A stretch of 64,000 nucleotides of DNA from Alitta virens (Eukaryota; Annelida; Polychaeta; Phyllodocida; Nereididae): positions 56,893,829 to 56,957,828 of the forward strand of contig OW028573.1 in assembly GCA_932294295.1 (NCBI GenBank), written 5' to 3'. Each line of letters opens with the position of its first letter. The stretch's first letter is position 1. Both the position numbers and the translations under genes were made by a program. Below the pieces are notes generated by a model. The model ran no database searches. It was not told where the DNA came from and worked only from the letters and a program-made list of their open reading frames with translations. Below are positions 56,849 through 64,000 of the stretch, piece after piece.

Positions 56849-59800
56849 CTGAAACACAAACAGGTGTCCATCATTTAAGGCTGACACTAGGCAGCTCCCG
56901 CTCAACAAGACTTTACAGTTGGCCCTGGCTTGTTTTAAAGTGCCACGCTTTCCTCATTAGGTGTAATGACACAGAATGGATGACCTCCTAACCGAGCCAG
57001 CGACAGGTGGCGCTGCTAGGACATTCCTATTGCTCCCCACCAGAGAGCACCCCAGAGAGGGCTTGCATAGGACATGGGATGTATGCCCAGAGATAAGGTA
57101 CACAGGACACATAATACACCAGAAAACTCATACTAGGGCACAGCAGACACACACAGAATGCCCACATACCATGGAGTCACCATGGAGTCTCTAGTGACTC
57201 CATCTCTAGTGACTCCATCCACATACCCAGTCACAGAGACCACGTACACACAATGTACCTAAGGCAAATATGCAACATACCACATGTGTTCGACATGGAC
57301 CCAGGGTAGGTCCAACTTCAACCAGATTACTTTCTGTTAGAGATCTACGCTTTCTGGGTAGGATGCAGAATACACACAGGATATAAAATACACACAGAGA
57401 GCACATACAGACACCCAGAAGGACGAAGTGTCACACAGGTCCAAGGGCTGGAGTTAGCGGAATAAAGCAGCCCTATAATATAATGACTGATGGCGGCACC
57501 GCTTACGGCCATTTTACACAATCCCCAGTTTAAGATCAGGGTGGCAACAACTTCCTAGCAGGGGCTCTTATCTGCCCATAAAATTCCTCGCCCTGCCTCG
57601 CGTTGCGTGAAAAGCCAGCGTGATTTGGCAGTAATGGTCACAGAGGGCCCATCTTGCGAAGGAACACATGGAAATCTTGAAGCGGACACATGTTTACGAC
57701 GAGGTGAGGGGCTAGGACTGTCAGCTGGCCCCGAGGGCACGGGATCATAGCAAGGGACAAGAGGCCATGCCATGTGTCTTCAGGGTTAAAACAGCAGTCG
57801 GTCAGGGAGGTCCCAGGGGTCAGGGGTCATCGTGTGGAGGGCATCAGAGGGTGCTAGATGAATGACCTTGGTGAGAGGGACCGTTTGACCTTGTGGGAGG
57901 ACCGGGCCATAAGCAGGAATTATGAGCTAGCGAAGGTCATGCAAGGGAGGGCCTTTTGTCGGTGGGCAGGTGAGGTGGCCGCTCGGTGAATCAACTCCTG
58001 ACTTGGCCATTCTGTTTATTGAGTTATGAAGAATTATGGGACTGGGTCTCAGCAACCAACAAGCAGGGAGGTGGGAAGGGGCAGTGGGCAGACTGACCCC
58101 TGGCACAGCGCTTGGCCGCCCCGCTTGTTAATGGCCTAGCTGCCACAAAAGCCACAATATTGCAAACTGGCCAGTTGTGATATTCTGCTTTTATTTATGG
58201 CTGCACAAAGGCACAGCTGAACAGACTGCTATTCTCTAGGCCCGCTTCCCCCATGTAATGCTCAGTTCTGCTCTGCTCTGCTCTGTTCTGGTGTGTTCTG
58301 CGTTACTGTGATAACTCGTGCCCAAAGCCCTCCCCACGATGCAGCCCATTGTTCGCCCTCTGCTCACAACCAGTTAGACGCACAAGAATTCCTCCATATT
58401 GATTATTCGGAAATTTCAAATTAAGAAAACGTCATGTCTCCGCGATCGAGGGTAAACCGCAGCCACCACGGACCAGCGGTTCCCAGCATATATCTATCGG
58501 TTGCCATAGCAACAATTTAATAACTAGCTGCTCCACATTTGAGATATTATTCAAACGAGATAACATCGTGCATGTTGTGAATTTAAATTGGTTGAAAAAG
58601 GCTAACTTTTTAGAGAAAGTTTGCATTTCTGAATATTTATGAGTCATACCTCTGAAGAGGGCTTTTAAATTGATTATCATTTTCAGGCATAACAAGCTCG
58701 GCTAACTTAGGATGCTAGCAAATCCACGCAAGTGGCGGATGAGAGAGTTGGATCAAATTGCGGAGACTGAACTGCGGAACAGCGGATATCTTAAAGAACA
58801 TGTTGTAGATGGCGCTCTGGTATCATGCAATCACTCATTCCGCCTTGTCAGTGTTAAATGCTTGCCAAATATTTCTTGTGGGGTCTGATGTGAATCGTAA
58901 ATTGCCTAGATCCTTACAGATCCTCAAAGTTGTTTATTGTTTGTCTAGATCACTATAGATACGTTCTTTCGTGGTTCTAAGTCATCATTTACGAGTAAAT
59001 GGCCACATAGATTGGTAGCTTGTCATAATGTCACATTTACTTCTTGTGTGAGAACTCATGTTTCTCTCACACTGCAGCAACTGGGTGGTCCAAGGATTAA
59101 GCCCCGGGCCTGCTCTTCTTAAGGTCCTGGGTTAGACACCAGCCCTAGGCACAGTTCGTGACCCTAAATGTGTCTTCGTTGAAGTGGTAACTTGGGTTGC
59201 TTGGTACTCGGTGACTATGCTGGGGCAAGTAAAACTGTAAATCTCCCATGGAGTATGTGAATAATTGTACTACCTAGGGTGTGGACTCCAAGCCTGTTCA
59301 TCCCACCATTACAGTCTTTTAAGTTCTAGATAATTATATCTAACATATTCATAATCTGACTAAGCACCAGAAAAGTAGGTAGCAATATAATGAGAGCTAG
59401 CACCGATATAATGTGGAGTATTGAATTTATTTGAACATCACAAAGCAAAGGTCTAGATTAAAGTAAAAAAAACTATAGGCTATAAAAAGAGAGTCTACAG
59501 TTTCAATTGATGCTGTACAGCAGTTAAAGCACCGAGCAACAATACCTGATCTTTGGCCTGTGAATCATAAAATGAGAGCTTTGTGTTCACCTGAGCTCCT
59601 TTTGTACTTAAGGTCGTAAAAGTATAGGTTAAAAAATCTTTAAAATCCATAGAAAAACCTCTAGGTACACAGGTAAATAAACGGAGTGAACGGAATGGAT
59701 TTGAAATATACACAAATTACTTTCCAAGATAAATAATCTCGAGTACATTGAAATAAGGAACTGATACAAACTCTTCCTATATGCCTCTAACAATAACAGT

Positions 59801-62800
59801 TACAGCAGACTCACTCAAGTGCGCTTGTGTTGACTATAAAAGCAACCGCAACGAGACAGCTGTGTCTTCAGCGATCAATCAAGTGCAAGCTGCTTTAAGA
59901 AAAGCTGTGGCATATGGTCATAAAAGATACTGGGTTCACCAGTCCAGATGAATCATGTCACTGGACATTGTCCACTCGGCGAGGATTGGGGTCAGTGGAA
60001 TTGAGTGACCAGTTACCCTCTAGTGATAAATTGTATGCTTTATGAAAGGGAATCGTAGCTGGGTTGTCAAATAGACAGTGACAGACTGACAGGCCATGCA
60101 TCAGAGTTGCATAATGCGCCATGGGTCCTATCTTTTAAAGAGCTAGATTTCATGTCGTGTGGGATTGTTTAGCTGTGCATTGGTAACAGGAACTTAACAG
60201 TTTCGTGTAGAAACCTGCAAAGCCATTACCTGTACATAAAAGGAAAAGTGGAGATCGGCCCCAAACAAGCCGGCAAATTAAAGGTCTTTAGAAGTCCGCC
60301 CATCAAATTACTGGCTCCTTTTTGAAAAAGCTTACTTAAGTAAAGGTCTGGTCATGCATGAAAGGTGTGGGGCGAATTCGATAAACTGCCCTGGTGAACT
60401 CTGTGATCTCGGGTGATCCTCTCAGTCTCCCTCTTCAAATCGATTTCGCCCAGCCATAGCTCTTTAATTTCACATCGTAACCAAGAGCTCGGTTTGGCAA
60501 TCTAGCGCCTATAAACTGTAGGTTTGGCAAGAGGACTTCCCCGGTGTCATACCTAACTTCTTAAAATGACTTATATTTCTTAGAAGATTTCATAGGATTT
60601 TACATGCTATCGTTTTACAAAGATTATACATGTTCAATCATGCAAGTTTACAACTAAGGCAGAAGACTTTATTCATGCAGTGATTTTATCAGTGCTATGA
60701 TCCAATTTCTGGCAGGTAGTAACAGTAGGCCCCTATACGTCATATCCTTTACGTTAAATTCCGCTACAATGACACCACAGCGCTGCTGCAAGTTCAGGTT
60801 TCCCGAGAACCTCCCAATTTTCTGGCGCAGACAAAACGCGGAACTTTTGCATTAGGGCAATGAACAGTGTTAAAAGCAATGTACACACGATTGCCTGGTA
60901 TTGCAGCATCCCTGCATTGTGCTTTTGAAAGGCTGAGCTTTGGAGCTTCGTAAATGTCAAGCCTTCGATCGCCCTCTCCTACCAGATGAGAATTCTCTCC
61001 TACTAGAGCATAACTCTCAGAGTGGGAGGACCGGCAGTTAGGTTTAGCAGTTTGCACCCACGGAAGCCAATGTTTAATGCAACGTCTGCATCATGTTTTC
61101 ATCATGTGCACCCAAGGCTTTGTTGACAATCGTACGATCATGTTGTCAAAGCATTTATGCATGGTCGGTGCTAATCCCCTGTCTCCGAGGCCTTAGCTGC
61201 CGTTATGAAACTCCATACTTTGACAATCATGAATATTTCATGGCCCCGGGTGTCAAGGGGAGATTTTTCATTGAACCAGGGACCAGACCTCATCCATTGA
61301 TGTAGCAACGTCACGTTTGATGTCACTGCGTGTGACGGAGCGCACAGATCAAAGTGAGAAAGGGTTATGGCGTCAAGTGCTGATCCAAGCTACATCACCT
61401 GATCCGCTACAACAACGCAACATGTCTGGCCTGCAGTGTTGGTCCTTGTTCGATTCCAGACCACGTGACCACGCCCATGTGCATCGGGAGGGCCTTCTGC
61501 GCATGCTCACTTCTTTGTAGAGGTCATTCTTTGGGTATCTTTGAGTCACTTTTTGTTGGATCACATCTCCTGCCGCACATCCCCTGCAGCTTCTGCATCT
61601 TTCTCCATTTATCATCTGACTGATATCTGCTCCTCAAAGCCTCTGGGAGTGGACTCCAATTTGCCCCCTCTCCCAAACCTCCCTGACCAAATCCAGCAAC
61701 ATATTCAAGAAAGAAATTCTCCCTTCACTCTCTTCTCTGCTTCCTAGAACAGGCTTCCATTACTTACTTTCAAGAGGAAGTGAATTCAATTAACAACCGC
61801 CCGTAATTTCTCGTTACCATGGCAGCCATGTGTCAGAAATGTAACAGCAAAAAACAACTTAATGCAGAAGCGTCATCCCTTTTTCACGTGAACATTTTTG
61901 TGCTAATGCAGCTGCTTATAAGTAAACAGGGAGTGGAGATATTAAATTGCATAAAATTTAAAAAGAGTTAAGTGCTAGGATGACATGCAGTAAAAGCCTA
62001 GAGATTAGTTACCTTAGTAAGGAATTGTAATTGATTTATGCTAAATACTACATCGTGCCTCGAAATCATGTGGAGTGGGAATGTCATGCCAGTAAAAAGC
62101 CGGGGGAAATTAAAATATTCGGTTTCATTTTTGACGCTAAAACCTCTGGCTGCATATGTTTGAGGGAGCCAATCCCAAACACCATTCCATTTCCAAAGCA
62201 ATCATTAAACAGGATTCATTGGCAGAACTCAAAAAGGCTTCCCAGCAATTGTTCATATTTGTTAATTTTACATGGCTGGCTTTTAAAGCTTCCCGAAAAT
62301 AATATCTGCGGCCTGTTCCGAGTGCTCGCGTCTTAATGAATAAGTTATCATCATGGCTGTCCAACGATTGGAAAATCTAAAGAGCCTCATAAATATTTCA
62401 GAGTTTTTTCAGAGTCTGTGAAAAGCAGCAAAAATCAACTCCTAAAACATACATTGTCTGTTGTCATAAAGATAAATTGGCACTTTAAATATTGTGAACT
62501 TTGTACCAATTTCGAAGTCTTGCCAACAGATTCCTCATATTACATCATTCGTGGGTTTTGGGGTCTTCATACTGCTTATCAAATCACAATACCCATCCAT
62601 TGTACAATCACATTCATAAATCATAAAAATATTCCCCAAAAAGAAAATAGGTAATGGAAAATAAGACTTACTTTTGCAGGTACACCAGGCCGGCTAATAA
62701 AATACACCCAGCTATTGCCAAGGCAATCAGGACAACAATAGCCATGGAAAGACCTAGAAAGAAATAAGAAAGAAATTGAAAGAAGCCAATTAACACACAC

Positions 62801-63258
62801 TACACTTTTTCTTGTTTTTTTTTTTATGATTCGCCATACTTTTGCGTTTCTTTGCTAGAGTGAGTTATTGTGCATGAAACATGAGTTCATGATGATTTGG
62901 TTATAAATTGTCACAACGGCAGAATGGGGATGCTCCCAAATTCTGGGTGGCATCTCAGCAGCGATATGTATTTTTCTTGGAGATGCCGACAATATTACAT
63001 AGGCCTATATATGTAGATAAAGATATTGTATATATACCTTATGTATAACTGTGTGTCCGGATAATATCGTACACATACATGTAATGTGAATAGAACATGA
63101 TTCTAAAAGGTTTGAGTTCTGAATGCATGTATATTCAGATATATATCTTAAATTGTCTTTTTCATTTAAGTTTAATCTTGCAAATCTAATTCTTAAGAAT
63201 TCCAGGAACTTACCAAAGGAGAGGGATAAGCCAGGCCATGACACACTCTGCAAGGTGG
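56428..63258 (-). CDS. Gene B: 3' part of a paralogue of gene A (3 exons seen, continues off the right edge)
   Basis: Minus-strand exons 63258-63214 (stalk, 45 nt), 62753-62672 (transmembrane, 82 nt) and 56848-56428 (tail, 421 nt to TGA) join without a stop. Their phases (1-1, 1-2, 2-end) equal those of gene A's last three exons. The helix reads LSMAIVVLIALAIAGCILLA. The tail starts with a basic stop-transfer (KRRQEARLRK) and has tyrosine motifs (KYYEC, NEYASI, APYIATG) and REYFVLDPDD, matching [10 protein letters not shown] of gene A. By analogy the missing upstream exons should encode SUEL, CUB and sushi modules. I looked for a sushi exon in 63,259-64,000 on this strand and saw none. No PPxY motif is present in this tail. 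Confidence 0.85.
57817..57829 (+). promoter_or_regulatory. DR1 nuclear-receptor-like site
   Basis: GGGTCA, one base, GGGTCA: a perfect direct repeat with spacing 1, the arrangement bound by RXR/HNF4-type nuclear receptors. It lies in the last intron of gene B. Confidence 0.3.
59078..59310 (+). mobile_element. tRNA-derived SINE, nearly full length
   Basis: The head has a tRNA-like A box (GGTGGTCCAAGGATTAAG, as in Ser/Leu tRNAs) and a B box GGTTAGACACC at 59130-59140. The body continues CTATGCTGGGGCAAGTAAAA and ends GTGGACTCCAAGCCTGTTC. The body recurs at 48190-48290 and 41105-41195. Confidence 0.6.
62672..62753 (-). CDS. Gene B exon: transmembrane helix
   Basis: The acceptor is TTTCTAG and the donor CAAAA|GTAAGT, phase 1 in and phase 2 out, 82 nt like the gene A counterpart. 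It encodes an uninterrupted hydrophobic helix (MAIVVLIALAIAGCILLAGL) followed by VYLQ. Confidence 0.88.
63214..63258 (-). CDS. Gene B exon: juxtamembrane stalk
   Basis: The acceptor is ATTTGCAG and the donor TTTG|GTAAGT, phase 1 in and out. It encodes TLQSVSWPGLSLSF, aligning loosely with the gene A stalk ([11 protein letters not shown]). Its size, phase and position just before the membrane exon support the call. Confidence 0.72.
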
Positions 63259-64000
63259 CTGCAAATAGAGAGAACATGGCATTATGAATTTATACGATTG
63301 CATTAGGCTGACCCGGTGATGTTCTGCTTGGCCGGAGAGGAATGACATGGCCGTCAATCACCATCTCTGTCAGTTAGGGGACGTTTGATGGCGCGGATAA
63401 AGGGCAGTCAATGATGACATGTGGCCAGAAAAGGGACACGGGCAGACATTTGGGGACATGGGGCCAGTTGCTCAAATCTCCCAGACACTCTTAATGACAA
63501 TGGGCGACCAAGGGCGCATACGTAACGACCACGTGACATCGATCTCCATTTATGATTGGTGGGCCTCATTCGGATTGATGCACGTGGTGAACTGGGGAGC
63601 ACGATGAGATAAATCTGACCCAACCGCAGCCAGGGCAGAGGAGGGCAGCAGGGCCACTGGACGCTCTCCATTGTGAGATGGGGAGGCACTTATCTCCCCC
63701 TGCAGGTCAGTGCAGTCCCCATGCAGCCCCGTCTGCCTCCGCACTCCTCCTGCAGTCCTTATCAACCGCAGCATCTTCTTCTTTTGATGCCTCACTTCTG
63801 GCCTGCTGCGGCTACAAGGGATTACCACAAGGCGAGCCTGTGCTCCGTGAATGTAAAAGGCGAAGGTAATAACTCACTTAGGAGCGATGGATCACCCGCC
63901 GCGATGGCCCAGATATGAGACAGTGCGCTTGTCACTGCCCTTTGCCGCTCAATCGGTCAGGCGGGGAGACGCCCCCCACCCCCTCCCTCCCCCCACGCCA
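63259..64000. other. Right edge: intron of gene B
   Basis: No further gene B exon was seen on the minus strand. The expected next exon upstream (sushi domain) is not present, so it should lie beyond the window. Confidence 0.5.

Larger units (their letters stand above)
56849..62671. other. Last intron of gene B
   Basis: A 5.8-kb intron with the SINE at 59078-59310, the DR1 site at 57817-57829, inverted ATGGAGTC/GACTCCAT words at 57171-57218 and a TATA-like TATAAAAG at 59835-59842. No other gene recognised. Confidence 0.6.

Noticed and set aside
63678..63869. Plus-strand frame ending CGYKGLPQGEPVLRECKRRR with a GT after it
   Set aside because: It looks exon-like, but it is on the opposite strand to gene B, has no recognised domain and lies in its intron.
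1..64000. CRISPR arrays, operons, bacterial genes, rRNA or intact tRNA genes, reverse transcriptase or transposase genes
   Set aside because: None seen; the window has typical animal gene structure and only non-autonomous repeats.

Overview
This is an animal nuclear window from a bilaterian. It is intron-rich and gene-poor, with introns of about 0.3 to 7 kb, GT-AG splice sites, AATAAA polyadenylation signals, GATA/GACA microsatellites, poly(C)/poly(G) runs and small transposons. The proteins (an L-rhamnose-type SUEL lectin joined to CUB and sushi domains on a membrane protein, and a secreted protein with Ly-6-like and chitin-binding type-2 domains) point to a marine invertebrate such as a lophotrochozoan, ambulacrarian or cephalochordate. 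The sequence alone does not settle the phylum.

Layout: (1) 1-25,464 has no coding exon I can defend. It is mostly unique sequence with a few promoter-like motif clusters, and is either intergenic or the long first intron(s) of gene A. (2) 25,465-42,181 (+) is gene A: eight consecutive exons whose splice phases all agree, giving 492 residues of a type I membrane protein (SUEL lectin, CUB, sushi, short stalk, one transmembrane helix, 158-residue cytosolic tail). The signal-peptide exon(s) lie upstream and were not found. (3) 43,072-47,272 (-) is gene C, apparently complete: four exons, 198 residues, signal peptide, Ly-6/uPAR-like domain and C-terminal chitin-binding type-2 domain. A 76-base near copy of part of gene A's last exon sits in gene C's last intron and could act as an alternative last exon for gene A. 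(4) 47.3-56.4 kb is intergenic sequence rich in microsatellites, with a SINE fragment and a MITE. (5) 56,428-63,258 (-) is the 3' part of gene B, a paralogue of gene A. Its stalk, transmembrane and tail exons keep the same order and phases, and the TM exons are the same length (82 nt). The rest of gene B runs off the right edge.

The two lectin-receptor paralogues therefore point at each other tail to tail, with a small secreted chitin-binding gene between them. Both tails contain a Y-F-V-L-D-P motif that fits a YxxPhi sorting signal, and gene A also has a PPPPY WW-binding motif. This suggests cell-surface receptors controlled by endocytosis or ubiquitin ligases; that role is inferred.

The 7-kb intron of gene A holds a candidate 4.2-kb element with inverted, multi-copy CTGAC/GTCAG-type ends, two copies of an internal 55-bp repeat, a palindromic AT-rich repeat and a possible spliced noncoding transcript. 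It also holds a CpG-type promoter-like cluster (Sp1, YY1 and ETS sites).
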